Of a DNA stretch of 64,000 nucleotides, positions 35,869 through 44,401 are shown in pieces (the first letter of the stretch is position 1; each line of letters opens with the position of its first letter). The position numbers were made by a program, and so were the translations under genes. This DNA is from Heyndrickxia shackletonii (lineage in GTDB: Bacteria; Bacillota; Bacilli; Bacillales; Bacillaceae_C). The notes below the pieces were generated by a model, which saw nothing but the letters and a program-made list of their open reading frames with translations, ran no database searches and had not been told where the DNA came from. The stretch is from positions 71,994 through 135,993 of the forward strand of contig NZ_LJJC01000006.1 in assembly GCF_001420715.1 (NCBI RefSeq). Reading direction: 5' to 3'.

Positions 35869-37423
35869 CGATTAGCTTTCCCCTTCTACACTCCTCGTGA
35901 AATGCACGAAGTCTTTTTGTCTTTAGAAGTAAGTCATTAAAATAGGATTCCCACATTTGCATTTTTTTCTGTTTTTTATATAAAACACGCAGTTTTTTTA
36001 AGTATTTTACGGATTTCTTGTAAGCATCACGATTACGATTTTCTAATAGATTTTCAATTGAATCATGGTAAAGCGGCATAGCAAGCTGCGGATCTGCCTT
36101 CGCAACAGTTTCCAGTTTCAACTTATCAATAGAATCGATGTCTTTGCCTGTTAGATGCTGAAGTTCAACCCATGATCGATACTTTTGCTTTATGATGAGA
36201 TATTCATTATATTGGGTGTAGCTATATGGAAGAAATTTCATATATATTTTTTCCATTAAGACAGGATTATGATCAGATAACGCAGAATCATCGACTGTTC
36301 TAAAAAACATTCTCATAAAGGCATAACGGTCAAAATTACTTTCCAGTGTAGATAAATAATCCGATATAAAAGGTATCATGGCAGTAATATATTTGCTAAG
36401 CCGGCTGTACGCCTTTTGCGATTGCAAATGTTGAAACCAATATTGCGAAAAGTAAATAATGTTTCTATTTAGCCCTTTCAGTGTCTGTAATGCAATCTCG
36501 TCTTTTCCACATAGAATAGCTAAATGAATTCTGGCTAGCAGGATTCTGTCGTTTTGATCAGAGTCAGACTCCAGCCTCTCTAATTCCAGCTTACGCCATA
36601 TTGTTTGTTTGAAAAGGTGCGACCAAAGAATCATATATAGTTCCACCATTTCGGATGAATGGTAGGTGTTTAAGGTAAGTAATGCCGTACAATCATTTCG
36701 CAAAAAAGCAATATACGGGTCAAAGGCAAATGGCTGAACGGAGATAGATAATTTCTTTAATGCATCTTCTACTTCTTGCATCATAAAGGAAAAGAAGGAA
36801 TCCTGTGTTTGAAAATTCCGATTGATACTTAGCTCATTCGCTGCTTTTATCGAATAATAAGCAACGAATAATTGATAAAGCGGTTTCCATTCCCTTTCAA
36901 CAGGTGAGAATTCAATTAGACGATAGTATACTGATTTTAATCTTTCTTCGAAAACATATTCATTTGGTATATCAATATTATGAAAGGATTTTTTAAAGCG
37001 ATTTATCCATGCATCGTGACCGGTTAACGGTGCAGAAGTTTGTTCCTCCAGTAAATCACTTCCACGCTTCATATTCTTTAATACAGCAAAGGTAGAATCG
37101 TTTTTTTTCCATTCTTGTACCCAATCAAATACACTTCCTATTTGGTTATAAACTGAGAAAAATAACGCCATTTGGTGGCGGCAGATACCTTCCTGCGGAC
37201 ATGAACAATGATTGTTTTCAGGATTTTCCAAATCCAACGTAACCTGAACAGGTGTTACATCCTGTACCTTGGCTGTAAAAATGGGAGAGGAAAAATTCTT
37301 TTTGGAAACGAGCTGCTGGCGATATAAAAGCAAGCCTTTTTGAACAAGCTTTTGGTGAGTGTCACTTGTGGGATCTAAATAAGTTTGGAGTTTTTCTGCA
37401 TACGCTTGAAGTTGGGCTTTCAT
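35861..37423 (-). CDS. ywqB: SWIM zinc-finger protein YwqB
   Basis: 520 residues from ATG 37423, chosen because GGAGGTGAT lies 7 nt upstream (a longer frame from 37459 has no site). The SWIM zinc motif is seen at about 80-100: CSCPQEGICRHQMAL, CxCx(n)CxH. The rest is a long helical region. Pairing of a SWIM protein with an SNF2 helicase is a recurrent two-gene arrangement; in Bacillus subtilis these are ywqB-ywqA. It probably supplies DNA or protein binding to the helicase; that part is inference. Confidence 0.9.
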   Translation of the reverse strand: MKAQLQAYAEKLQTYLDPTSDTHQKLVQKGLLLYRQQLVSKKNFSSPIFTAKVQDVTPVQVTLDLENPENNHCSCPQEGICRHQMALFFSVYNQIGSVFDWVQEWKKNDSTFAVLKNMKRGSDLLEEQTSAPLTGHDAWINRFKKSFHNIDIPNEYVFEERLKSVYYRLIEFSPVEREWKPLYQLFVAYYSIKAANELSINRNFQTQDSFFSFMMQEVEDALKKLSISVQPFAFDPYIAFLRNDCTALLTLNTYHSSEMVELYMILWSHLFKQTIWRKLELERLESDSDQNDRILLARIHLAILCGKDEIALQTLKGLNRNIIYFSQYWFQHLQSQKAYSRLSKYITAMIPFISDYLSTLESNFDRYAFMRMFFRTVDDSALSDHNPVLMEKIYMKFLPYSYTQYNEYLIIKQKYRSWVELQHLTGKDIDSIDKLKLETVAKADPQLAMPLYHDSIENLLENRNRDAYKKSVKYLKKLRVLYKKQKKMQMWESYFNDLLLKTKRLRAFHEECRRGKLIDA

Positions 37424-37448
37424 TTTGAATATCACCTCCGGGTTGTAA

Positions 37449-37491
37449 GAAAAGCGCAAGGTCCCCTAGCCAACGGCTCTTGCGCCAGACA
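37449..37491. repeat. Dispersed AAGCGCAAG repeat upstream of ywqB
   Basis: GAAAAGCGCAAGGTCCCCTA followed by CCAACGGCTCTTGCGCCAGACA; the GCGCAAG and CTTGCGC ends pair as an inverted repeat. Same family as 13273-13333. The repeat lies where the ywqBA promoter would be expected. Confidence 0.55.
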
Positions 37492-37623
37492 GGATTTAAA
37501 ACTTGTTAAATAATTTATATTTTATTAAACTAATCGTTTATCTTTTGAAAAAAAGGCACTACTTCTATTTTAATGGAATAAATGATTTTAGAAAAGGTTA
37601 GGCAAAGGTTCTACGATAAAATG

Positions 37624-37650
37624 AAGAAAGTGAGGCTGCAATACCTCACC
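37624..37650 (-). terminator. Terminator of the alkaline phosphatase gene
   Basis: GTGAGGTATTGCAGCCTCAC hairpin followed by TTTCTTC on the minus strand; a weaker T run than the others in this window. Confidence 0.55.
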
Positions 37651-37657
37651 ATCATTA

Positions 37658-39262
37658 TTATTTTTTACTAATCCAAAATTGATGATTCACATATATATTG
37701 ACCCCGGACAGTTTCTTTCTTTTTCCGTTTACGATTTTATAGTTTTTATTTATCGGATACTCTATTTTTTCCTCATTTTTTTGGGCAATAAACAATGGAT
37801 TGTGAGGATTAGAGAGATCAATTTTTGTTTTGTAACCCTTTTTGTCGTAATAATCGGTTGCATTCACAAATAAAGATTGATTAAATCGGTCTAATGAAGT
37901 TATGCCTAAAAACTTAGATATATATGATGGAAAATCAGTATTATTGATTAGTCCCGTCGGTTTCCCCGGACCATACGCATATAAAAAGACATCCTCCCCC
38001 GAATGGCCTAGGGTGGTAAAGCCTAAATTTGCTCGTTCAGCCATTTGTTTAGCTAATTCTAATTCTACATTACTTGCAGCTTTTAGACGTTTTAACTCCT
38101 TTTCCGGTAGAGGAGACAACCCATAATACTTGGCAATTTCCTTAATGTTCGAGCGGTCCTTTTTCAGTAAGGCGGCAGCACCTGTAGCGGTTAGCTTTGC
38201 TTTTCTTAATGGATCGATAAATTGATGAACTGGTGTTTTGAAATAGGACTTATTAGTGTTATGATTCCCCATTGTAAGTCCGCTGTTTCCATGATCGGTT
38301 ACAGCTATCAACAAAGTATTTGGATTTTTCTTTGCGAAATATAGCGGCTCTTTTACTGCTGAGTCGAATGACAAGATTTCGCTTATCATTCCAACTGGAT
38401 CATTTTTATGGGCTGCCCAATCGATTTTGCTACCTTCGACAAAGAGGAAAAAACCCGTTTGCTTCTTGTCGAGTAAGTGAATGGCCTTTTTTGTCATTTC
38501 CGCTAGTGATGGTTGTTTAGGAGCAAGAGTAGGACGGTCGAATTCATAAGCGATATCAATATCTGCAAAACTTCCCCATACTTTCGTTTTTTTTACCGCA
38601 TCAAGCTCTGATTTTGCTTTCACAAAAGAATATCCGTTATTTTTTATTTCTTCTAGCAGGTTCTCCCCATCTTTTCGGTAGGAAGGCATATTAGAGCCTA
38701 TACCTTTTGGTGCTGAATATGGATTCGTGTTTTTTTTCGATAGTAAAGAAACCATACCGCCGCCAAGGACCACATCCAATCCTTGATACACCTGCTGCTC
38801 GGCAATATCATCATACCCATTGCGGCTGATTGTATGGGCTGTAAAAGCTGCAGGGGTGGCATGCTGTACTGGAGAGGTTGTTACTATTCCTGTTGAAAGT
38901 CCGTGCAGTTTTGCTGCTTCCAAAATGCTGACAGCGGGGCGAATTGCTTCAACCTTTCCGCCCTTTAGTTGCGGAACTATGCCGATCATATCTACCGAAG
39001 TTTTAAACCCCGTTGCCATAGCTGTTCCTGCTGCTGCAGAATCAGTAATACCTGATTGCAAAGAATAAGTTTTAACACCGCCAACAAGAATCCCATCAAG
39101 TGCAAGGGATTTCCCTTTATACCACCGTGTTAAGGTTAAAACATCTGAATTTGTACCATCCATCACCATAAAAATAACATTTTTGGGCTTTGTTGAGGAT
39201 TTTGCGGCATGAATGGGATGTATTGGAGTAAATAGAAGTACCATAATAAGAAATACACGCAA
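37658..39262 (-). CDS. Alkaline phosphatase, secreted
   Basis: 534 residues from TTG 39262, placed by GAGGTGATT. Signal peptide MRVFLIMVLLFTPIHPIHA (cleavage after HAA). Alkaline phosphatase fold: first metal site NVIFMVMDG, catalytic Ser region SGITDSAAAGTAMATG (the nucleophile Ser within ITDSAA), His/Asp ligands in FLFVEGSKIDWAAHKND, TDHGNSGLT and LGHSGEDV. It hydrolyses phosphate monoesters outside the cell. Such genes are usually induced by phosphate starvation through PhoP, but I did not find a clear Pho box. It is a single gene. Confidence 0.93.
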   Translation of the reverse strand: MRVFLIMVLLFTPIHPIHAAKSSTKPKNVIFMVMDGTNSDVLTLTRWYKGKSLALDGILVGGVKTYSLQSGITDSAAAGTAMATGFKTSVDMIGIVPQLKGGKVEAIRPAVSILEAAKLHGLSTGIVTTSPVQHATPAAFTAHTISRNGYDDIAEQQVYQGLDVVLGGGMVSLLSKKNTNPYSAPKGIGSNMPSYRKDGENLLEEIKNNGYSFVKAKSELDAVKKTKVWGSFADIDIAYEFDRPTLAPKQPSLAEMTKKAIHLLDKKQTGFFLFVEGSKIDWAAHKNDPVGMISEILSFDSAVKEPLYFAKKNPNTLLIAVTDHGNSGLTMGNHNTNKSYFKTPVHQFIDPLRKAKLTATGAAALLKKDRSNIKEIAKYYGLSPLPEKELKRLKAASNVELELAKQMAERANLGFTTLGHSGEDVFLYAYGPGKPTGLINNTDFPSYISKFLGITSLDRFNQSLFVNATDYYDKKGYKTKIDLSNPHNPLFIAQKNEEKIEYPINKNYKIVNGKRKKLSGVNIYVNHQFWISKK

Positions 39263-39356
39263 TATAAATCACCTCAAATTATTTTAGTTTTATATTTTGA
39301 TAACTGGAAAATTGTATGCAGGTTAATATCTTTTATCTCAAAGAACAAATGTATAA

Positions 39357-39399
39357 GCGCCTTGCTTATCCGCTAGCCGATAGACGCTGTAGCTTGACG
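39357..39399. repeat. Dispersed AAGCGCAAG-family repeat upstream of the phosphatase
   Basis: GCGCCTTGCTTATCCGCTAG continuing CCGATAGACGCTGTAGCTTGAC. It shares CTAGCCGATAGACGCTG with the reverse of 53771-53850 and GCTGTAGCT with 13273-13333. Confidence 0.55.
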
Positions 39400-39543
39400 T
39401 AACAACTTTTTGGATAAATTATCCACATGGTATTTCCTAAACGAAAAAATGACCAGCTTAGAGATAAACTGGTCCAAATTTTTGAAGATATATGAGGCTG
39501 CATGACAATTTCTGATGAGGAATGTTGGGGAAGATACAAATTC

Positions 39544-39720
39544 TTATAGAGAAACCACTTTTGAATGATAATGATTTTGCGGTAATGGCAGAGGGTTTTG
39601 TTCTAAGGAGTCTAGTCGTTTGGTGAGTATAAAAATTCGATGGTTTGCCCTTCCAAGCTTTAAAATAAGGTCTTCCACCAATTTTTCTAACCCTTCTAAT
39701 CTTTGATCAATATTTTCCAA
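39544..39720 (-). CDS. Small coiled-coil protein of 58 aa downstream of ssbB, unknown
   Basis: TTG start at 39720 preceded by AAAGGAGAAG; 58 codons from MENIDQRLEGLEKLVEDLIL, a leucine-heptad stretch (about residues 1-42), to a polar tail. It begins 13 bp after the ssbB stop, so it shares the ssbB transcript. Heptads suggest a small coiled-coil oligomer. No family recognised; the strong ribosome site and tight spacing support coding. Confidence 0.65.
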   Translation of the reverse strand: MENIDQRLEGLEKLVEDLILKLGRANHRIFILTKRLDSLEQNPLPLPQNHYHSKVVSL

Positions 39721-39732
39721 TTCACTTCTCCT

Positions 39733-40092
39733 TTATTCATTATTCACTGCTTGTAGCTCACGGTCTTCCGTCGGTTTTCTTCCTAAAAACTTCACTGTTT
39801 CCGCCACGACTTCTGTCACATATACTTTTTTCCCTTCTTGATTTTCATAACTTCTTGTTTGGATACGTCCCACTACACCAATAACAGAACCCTTTGCACA
39901 ATATTTAGCGGTATTTTCAGCCGTTCTGTTCCATAATGTACATTGAACGAAATCCGCTTCAAATTCTCCATAGCTATTCCGAAAGTTTCGATTTAGTGCT
40001 ATGGTGGCATTTAATACCGCTTTTCCATCCATCGTATGCCGCAGTTCAGGATCCTTTGTCAGTCTGCCTACAAGCATCACCTGGTTAATCAA
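39733..40092 (-). CDS. ssbB: Single-stranded DNA-binding protein SsbB
   Basis: 119 residues, OB-fold Ssb: MINQVMLVGRLTKDPELRHT, NFRNSYGEFEADFVQCTLWNRTAENTAKYCAKGSVIGVVGRIQTRSYENQEGKKVYVTEVVAE. It lacks the long Gln/Pro tail and DDDIPF end of SsbA, so it is the shorter paralogue, which in Bacillus subtilis serves natural transformation. The start is TTG (the ATG six bases upstream runs into a stop). The nearest ribosome site AAGGAG is 12 nt away. A possible competence (ComK) half-site lies upstream. Confidence 0.93.
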   Translation of the reverse strand: MINQVMLVGRLTKDPELRHTMDGKAVLNATIALNRNFRNSYGEFEADFVQCTLWNRTAENTAKYCAKGSVIGVVGRIQTRSYENQEGKKVYVTEVVAETVKFLGRKPTEDRELQAVNNE

Positions 40093-40218
40093 AACATGTA
40101 TTCACTCCTTTCTCTTATAATGTAAATACATCATATACAACCTAATCCAAATAGTAAAATTAGGAAATTAGCAATTCACCCTTTCATTTTCTGTAGATAA
40201 CGGTACTTTCCTATGGGA

Positions 40219-40231
40219 AAAAACTTGTTTT
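40219..40231. promoter_or_regulatory. Possible ComK AT-box upstream of ssbB
   Basis: AAAA-5 nt-TTTT (AAAAACTTGTTTT), the consensus of one ComK half-site, about 130 bp before ssbB. A second box at standard spacing (8, 18 or 31 bp) was not found, so this is weak; AT-rich DNA gives such matches by chance. Confidence 0.25.
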
Positions 40232-40295
40232 CGCATGAAAAGTTGTAAAGAATTAGGTTTATAATAAAAATTAATCTTTTTTTGTTTAATGAAAC

Positions 40296-40378
40296 TGGGA
40301 TAAGAGGACTGTCCACTTAACTCATTTTAGTTTTTTTCTTAAAAGACTGGACAAGGGACCTGCCCCCCAGTTGTATGC
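40296..40378. repeat. GGACAAGGGACC-type intergenic repeat
   Basis: Two related halves: AAGAGGACTGTCCACTTAAC and GACTGGACAAGGGACCTGCCC, separated by AT-rich DNA. This type of GGGACAGGTCCC-like sequence is common between Bacillus genes. No gene lies in the 350-bp gap 40093-40443. Confidence 0.4.
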
Positions 40379-40443
40379 TATAATTTTTACACATAATGCA
40401 TCTTGCTCCAAATGAACGGATAGGAAATGGAGGTTATCGATTT

Positions 40444-40887
40444 ATGAAATCTTTTAAGATTGTGTCCTTACAGGTTATCTTAAGTGATGGGAACATTAAG
40501 GATATTGTATTAGAGGATGGCCTGATTATTAATAAAGAGGATGGAAAAAAGACTTGGCTAATTGAGGCTTACATCAGTAAGGAGTATTACGACTTTTTCC
40601 GCACGGCACAACAAAGTCCGGATGATTTGAATGTTCAAGTAGTTATTACACACGAATCAAACGACCCTGCACCTTTTAGTACGCACATACGGGGAATTAA
40701 ACAATTTGAAAATCACATTAGCGTTTTATTGGAAGGCTTTTTAAAGGTGAAAAGGAGCAATTATGCAGAGCTTCTTCTGAGCGATATAGTAAGGGAAGGA
40801 TTTACAGGCGAAGAACTAATTGAGGAATTTAAAAATAGAATGAAAAAGCGAATTAAATATGTAGCTTCTAAAAAGGTTCAAGAATAA
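40444..40887 (+). CDS. ywpF: YwpF family protein
   Basis: 147 residues from ATG 40444 after GGAGGT (9 nt); a longer frame to 40396 has no ribosome site. Soluble, beta-rich start MKSFKIVSLQVILSDGNIKDIVLEDGLIINKEDGKKTWLIEAYI and helical C-terminus. It matches the YwpF-like family found near ssbB in Bacillus; the function is unknown. It is divergent from ssbB and convergent with the 127-aa gene. Confidence 0.75.
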   Translation: MKSFKIVSLQVILSDGNIKDIVLEDGLIINKEDGKKTWLIEAYISKEYYDFFRTAQQSPDDLNVQVVITHESNDPAPFSTHIRGIKQFENHISVLLEGFLKVKRSNYAELLLSDIVREGFTGEELIEEFKNRMKKRIKYVASKKVQE

Positions 40888-40896
40888 ACGAAAGAT

Positions 40897-40923
40897 AAAA
40901 AGCTCCTGTTATATTCAGGAGCC
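40897..40923 (-). terminator. Terminator between ywpF and the 127-aa gene
   Basis: GGCTCCTGAATATAACAGGAGC hairpin followed by TTTTTATC on the minus strand; on the plus strand the hairpin lacks a T run but may still help end ywpF. Confidence 0.75.
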
Positions 40924-41306
40924 TAATTCACTTGACTTGTTAAAGATTGAATTAAATATTTTGCTTCTGCCTTACATGAGTAGGAGTAATCTTTTTTCAG
41001 CTCTTTTTGTAGCTGATTTATTTTTTCTACCTGATCCGGAGTAGGAACTTCAGTTAAAATCTTCTCAATGGTTTCATTGATTTTTTTGGCAACATCTTCA
41101 TGAAACCTTGGATCTTTCTTAATATCATCGCTTACCTGTCCAAACCAGGAGGCGTGATTATTAATATATTCTCTCCACTCTTTCATAAAATCCTCGAGAT
41201 TATATTTATTTTCGTCCCATTTGATATTTTCCATATATTGCTCAAATACAGTCGAAATGGAACGACTAATACTTATTTTGATTCCTGGTGATAGCTCATT
41301 AAACAT
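40923..41306 (-). CDS. Conserved hypothetical protein, 127 aa
   Basis: Soluble, mostly helical, charged protein: FNELSPGIKISISRSISTVFEQYMENIKWDENKYN in front, a helix-rich centre, and KINQLQKELKKDYSYSCKAEAKYLIQSL at the end. No signal peptide. It has the size and position of YwpG in Bacillus subtilis, but I cannot confirm homology by eye. The ATG follows GGGGGTTC weakly. It is monocistronic with a terminator. Confidence 0.7.
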   Translation of the reverse strand: MFNELSPGIKISISRSISTVFEQYMENIKWDENKYNLEDFMKEWREYINNHASWFGQVSDDIKKDPRFHEDVAKKINETIEKILTEVPTPDQVEKINQLQKELKKDYSYSCKAEAKYLIQSLTSQVN

Positions 41307-41468
41307 CTATTTAAAGAACCCCCTAAATAAATAGCTATTTAGATATATTATTATACCTATTCTCTACTATTGTTGAATTTTACTCTAAAAACCAAGAAAC
41401 TTCAACTAAGTCTCTTTTTTTAATCTATGTTGTTTCTTTCATTTCAACTAATGAACATGGGTAACGAC

Positions 41469-41498
41469 AAAATAAGCAGGTTACTTCCTGCTTATTTT
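41469..41498 (-). terminator. Terminator of the small lipoprotein gene
   Basis: AAAATAAGCAGG / CCTGCTTATTTT, 12-bp stem with 6-nt loop; it touches the stop codon. Confidence 0.85.
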
Positions 41499-41778
41499 AC
41501 TTTTTACTCTTTTTATAGTCTTCATTTTTGAGGTCTTTATTATATTCATTATCATTTTCGTTAATATCGTTCACATTCTTAAAGTTCTTATCCGTATTCA
41601 TTTGTTTATTATTGCTCTTATTAAATTTATCTTTATCTACATTATTCATGTTTCTATTTTCGTTAACACCATTATTTAAACTCGGCGGTGGTGGCTCTTG
41701 TTTTTTCGTATTACATCCTGTCAACAAAATAGCGATCAGGGAAAAACTTAAAACCCATCTAAGCATTTTTCGATTCAT
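41497..41778 (-). CDS. Small asparagine/lysine-rich lipoprotein
   Basis: 93 residues. Lipoprotein signal: MNRKMLRWVLSFSLIAILLTGC, lipobox LLTGC with the lipidated Cys at 22. The mature part is low-complexity (Asn, Lys, Asp: NENRNMNNVDKDKFNKSNN), probably unstructured, outside the membrane. No known domain. The gene stands alone after AAAGGAGAAG. Confidence 0.75.
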   Translation of the reverse strand: MNRKMLRWVLSFSLIAILLTGCNTKKQEPPPPSLNNGVNENRNMNNVDKDKFNKSNNKQMNTDKNFKNVNDINENDNEYNKDLKNEDYKKSKK

Positions 41779-41918
41779 GAAGACTTCTCCTTTCGAGGTG
41801 TGCTCTATGGATAACTTTCCCCTTCCCCGCTGAAAACATACGAAAAACTAAGGAGCCTTTGAGAATCTATTCTATAACTAAATTTAAACTGGTCCTTCCA
41901 AAAAGCGTAGATACGGCA

Positions 41919-42344
41919 TCATTTTCCAATAGCAAACATTAACTCTGTCTCACATGCAATTTCGCCGTCTACCTTTGCAACGCCTTTTCCTTTACCTACT
42001 GGACCTTTTAAACGCAATATCTCAACTTCTAATACCAATTGATCGCCAGGTCTAACTTGACGTTTAAATCGACAGTTATCAATTCCTGCAAAAAGGGCAA
42101 GTTTGCCGCGGTTTTCTTCTTTTTTAAGCATAGCAACGGCCCCTACCTGCGCCAATGCCTCGACAATTAATACTCCTGGCATAACTGGGAAATCTGGAAA
42201 GTGTCCGTTAAAGAACTCCTCATTTCCTGACACATTTTTTATCCCTACCGCTCTTTTTCCTTCTTCTACCTCTGTGATTTTATCAATGAGTAAAAACGGG
42301 TAACGATGCGGGATAATTTCTTTAATTTGTTGAATATCTAACAT
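41919..42344 (-). CDS. fabZ: 3-hydroxyacyl-ACP dehydratase FabZ
   Basis: 141 residues, hot-dog fold; dehydrates beta-hydroxyacyl-ACP in type II fatty acid synthesis. Catalytic His48 in [16 protein letters not shown] and Glu62 in IVEALAQ. Start [20 protein letters not shown] is typical. The ATG follows AGGAGGTTAAG. Neighbours epuA-flhP-flhO-mbl match Bacillus order. Confidence 0.97.
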   Translation of the reverse strand: MLDIQQIKEIIPHRYPFLLIDKITEVEEGKRAVGIKNVSGNEEFFNGHFPDFPVMPGVLIVEALAQVGAVAMLKKEENRGKLALFAGIDNCRFKRQVRPGDQLVLEVEILRLKGPVGKGKGVAKVDGEIACETELMFAIGK

Positions 42345-42395
42345 ATTCTTAACCTCCTGTATTTGAATGCGTAAGCGCCGAATTCTTATATCACG

Positions 42396-42425
42396 AAAAA
42401 AGGAAAGGATAATCCTTCCCCCTTA
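42396..42425 (-). terminator. Terminator of the flhO-flhP-epuA unit
   Basis: Minus strand GGAAGGATTATCCTTTCC followed by six T, directly after the stop of the 90-aa gene. It separates that unit from fabZ. Confidence 0.75.
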
Positions 42426-42695
42426 TTTTTTATTTACAAGGTCTACAATATGAGTCCAAGTCGATTTCGATAATGCATCAAAAGGATTTCCATCGCCAAT
42501 AACGCCATATCCAACTATAAGGCCGGATAAAACACTAATCACAATTGCAACCAATACAAGAACGACTCTCAGCCAAATGGGAATAAGTCGAACACGGATT
42601 TTTTCTCTTCTGGCTGTTCGTCTTTCCTCTATTTTTTTTCTCTTTTTATATTGCGAACGTGATTCTGATTTTGGCTGGATTTCCTTTTCTGTCAT
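42423..42695 (-). CDS. EpuA-like small membrane protein (annotated elsewhere as RNA polymerase subunit beta-like)
   Basis: 90 residues: highly charged cytoplasmic N-terminus (about 1-40, SQYKKRKKIEERRTARREKIRVR), one membrane helix (about 43-66, IPIWLRVVLVLVAIVISVLSG), and a short extracellular end GNPFDALSKSTWTHIVDLVNKK. The end matches the EpuA family, often labelled DNA-directed RNA polymerase subunit beta in databases without functional support. It follows flhP by 13 bp and is probably co-transcribed. Confidence 0.75.
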   Translation of the reverse strand: MTEKEIQPKSESRSQYKKRKKIEERRTARREKIRVRLIPIWLRVVLVLVAIVISVLSGLIVGYGVIGDGNPFDALSKSTWTHIVDLVNKK

Positions 42696-42708
42696 TCTAA
42701 TATCCCCT

Positions 42709-43539
42709 TTAGCGAAGACCGTTTACTAACCCCATCATTTGATCTGAAATCGTGATAGCCCTTGATTGAAATTGATAATTTCGCTGGACATTGATTAGCT
42801 CCGTCATCTCTTGGCCTAAATTCACATTTGAACCTTCTAATGCACCTTGCTGAATGGAAATGTTATTCCTTGATTGCCCGACCATATTAGTAAATACATT
42901 TGTGCCAGTGACGCCATTGTTCGGTAAGCCAATCAAATTATCACCATATTGTTCAAAAAACTGCGGCTTGTTTACAGTTATCACACCAAGATTAAAGGAC
43001 CTTGTTTGTCCATTGTCTAACTTTACTTGCAGGTTACCTTGGCTAGTTATTGTATAGCTTTCCGCATTTTTCGGGAAGGTAATCATTTTATTATTTTCGT
43101 CCAAAATCGGATATCCAGAACTATTTACAAGCATCACTTCGTTGTTTCCTACCGGGGAAAGCGATAAATTTCCATCTCTTGTATAACGGACTTCACTTTG
43201 TCCATTTTCATTCGTTAATACCTTTAAAAATTGGTTCTCAGTAGTAAATGCAATATCTAACGGACGTTTTGTTTCCTTTACATTGCCTTGGGTTAAAAGC
43301 ATTTGTGATTGAGCAATTTTTGCACCAGTACCTAGACGAATGCCGAGTGCCGTATTTCTGCCGATTTCTTTCTTGGTATCCAGCTGATTATTGAATTGTT
43401 GAAAAAGAAGGTCTGAAAAGGTTGCTTCTCTTTTTTTAAAACCATTTGTGTCAATATTGGCCATATTATTACTAATAATATCGAGTTGTTTTTGCAGTTG
43501 ATTCAATGTATTGGATGCTACAATCATAGATCTATTCAT
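42709..43539 (-). CDS. flhP: Flagellar hook-basal body protein FlhP
   Basis: 276 residues, rod/hook family (FlgF/FlgG type). N-terminal SNTLNQLQKQLDIISNNMANIDTNGFKKRE is the conserved rod domain; C-terminal QGALEGSNVNLGQEMTELINVQRNYQFQSRAI is the matching helix that packs against it. In Bacillus subtilis FlhO and FlhP form the distal rod. It is 20 bp after flhO. The order flhO-flhP downstream of mbl matches. Confidence 0.92.
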   Translation of the reverse strand: MNRSMIVASNTLNQLQKQLDIISNNMANIDTNGFKKREATFSDLLFQQFNNQLDTKKEIGRNTALGIRLGTGAKIAQSQMLLTQGNVKETKRPLDIAFTTENQFLKVLTNENGQSEVRYTRDGNLSLSPVGNNEVMLVNSSGYPILDENNKMITFPKNAESYTITSQGNLQVKLDNGQTRSFNLGVITVNKPQFFEQYGDNLIGLPNNGVTGTNVFTNMVGQSRNNISIQQGALEGSNVNLGQEMTELINVQRNYQFQSRAITISDQMMGLVNGLR

Positions 43540-43559
43540 TAGAAAAACCCCTCACCTTC

Positions 43560-44375
43560 CTAGCCATTTACTCGTCCAACTTCATTAACCGCCTTATCCA
43601 TACTGTGGTCATATGCCTGCAACACTTTTTGGTTTGCTTCGAAGCTTCGGTAAGCCGATAGCATATCTGTCATGGTTTGCGATACATCCACATTGGAACG
43701 TTCCAAACATCCTTGCTTTACCTGAAAACTTGCACCAGGGGCTTGAGGAAGCGCGGAGTTATTATCCATTCGATATAATCCATTGCCTTCTTTTATCAAG
43801 CTATTGGAATTTGCCGCAATCGCAATCCCTAAAGTTCCTGCCTGTCTGCCTTGTTCGCTTATCTGACCACTACTGTCCACAGTAAAGTCCACACTGTTTA
43901 AACGAATTCTATTCCCACCCCGGTCTAAAACATAAAGACCATTTGCAGTTGTTAAGTAGCCTTCTCCGTCCAAGGTAAAGTTTCCGTTACGCGTATATTT
44001 CACATTGCCATCTTTATCCTGAACGGAAAAAAATACAGCGCTTGTGGAATTTGGATTCAAATCCTGAAGGGCCAAATCCGTTTTATTTTGTGTTTCTTGC
44101 AAATCTCCTTGAAGAAACTTGGGAAGAACCTCTTGCATGTATACACCAGTATTTACAGCTCCAACCATGGAAGAGGAAGGAATTGAAAATGCGTTCTCAA
44201 CTGGAACCGTCTGCTTACCCATGCGCTGTAAAAGAAGCTCAGGAAATGCCCTTAAAGACGATTGATCCGCTTTAAATCCAGGGGTATTCGAATTAGCCAT
44301 ATTATTGGTTAAAAGATCTGTTTTGCGTTGTTGTGCAACCATTCCCGCTGCAGCCGTATAGAATCCTCTAAGCAT
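43560..44375 (-). CDS. flhO: Flagellar hook-basal body protein FlhO
   Basis: 271 residues; N-terminal MLRGFYTAAAGMVAQQRKTDLLTNNMANSNTPGFK and C-terminal KQGCLERSNVDVSQTMTDMLSAYRSFEANQKVLQAYD are the paired rod domains of FlgF/FlgG-type proteins. With FlhP it forms part of the flagellar rod, exported through the flagellar type III system, so there is no signal peptide. The gene begins 26 bp after mbl ends; the gap is too short for a clear sigma-D promoter. Confidence 0.92.
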   Translation of the reverse strand: MLRGFYTAAAGMVAQQRKTDLLTNNMANSNTPGFKADQSSLRAFPELLLQRMGKQTVPVENAFSIPSSSMVGAVNTGVYMQEVLPKFLQGDLQETQNKTDLALQDLNPNSTSAVFFSVQDKDGNVKYTRNGNFTLDGEGYLTTANGLYVLDRGGNRIRLNSVDFTVDSSGQISEQGRQAGTLGIAIAANSNSLIKEGNGLYRMDNNSALPQAPGASFQVKQGCLERSNVDVSQTMTDMLSAYRSFEANQKVLQAYDHSMDKAVNEVGRVNG

Positions 44376-44401
44376 TTTTCATTCCCCCAAATGTGAGTTC
44401 A

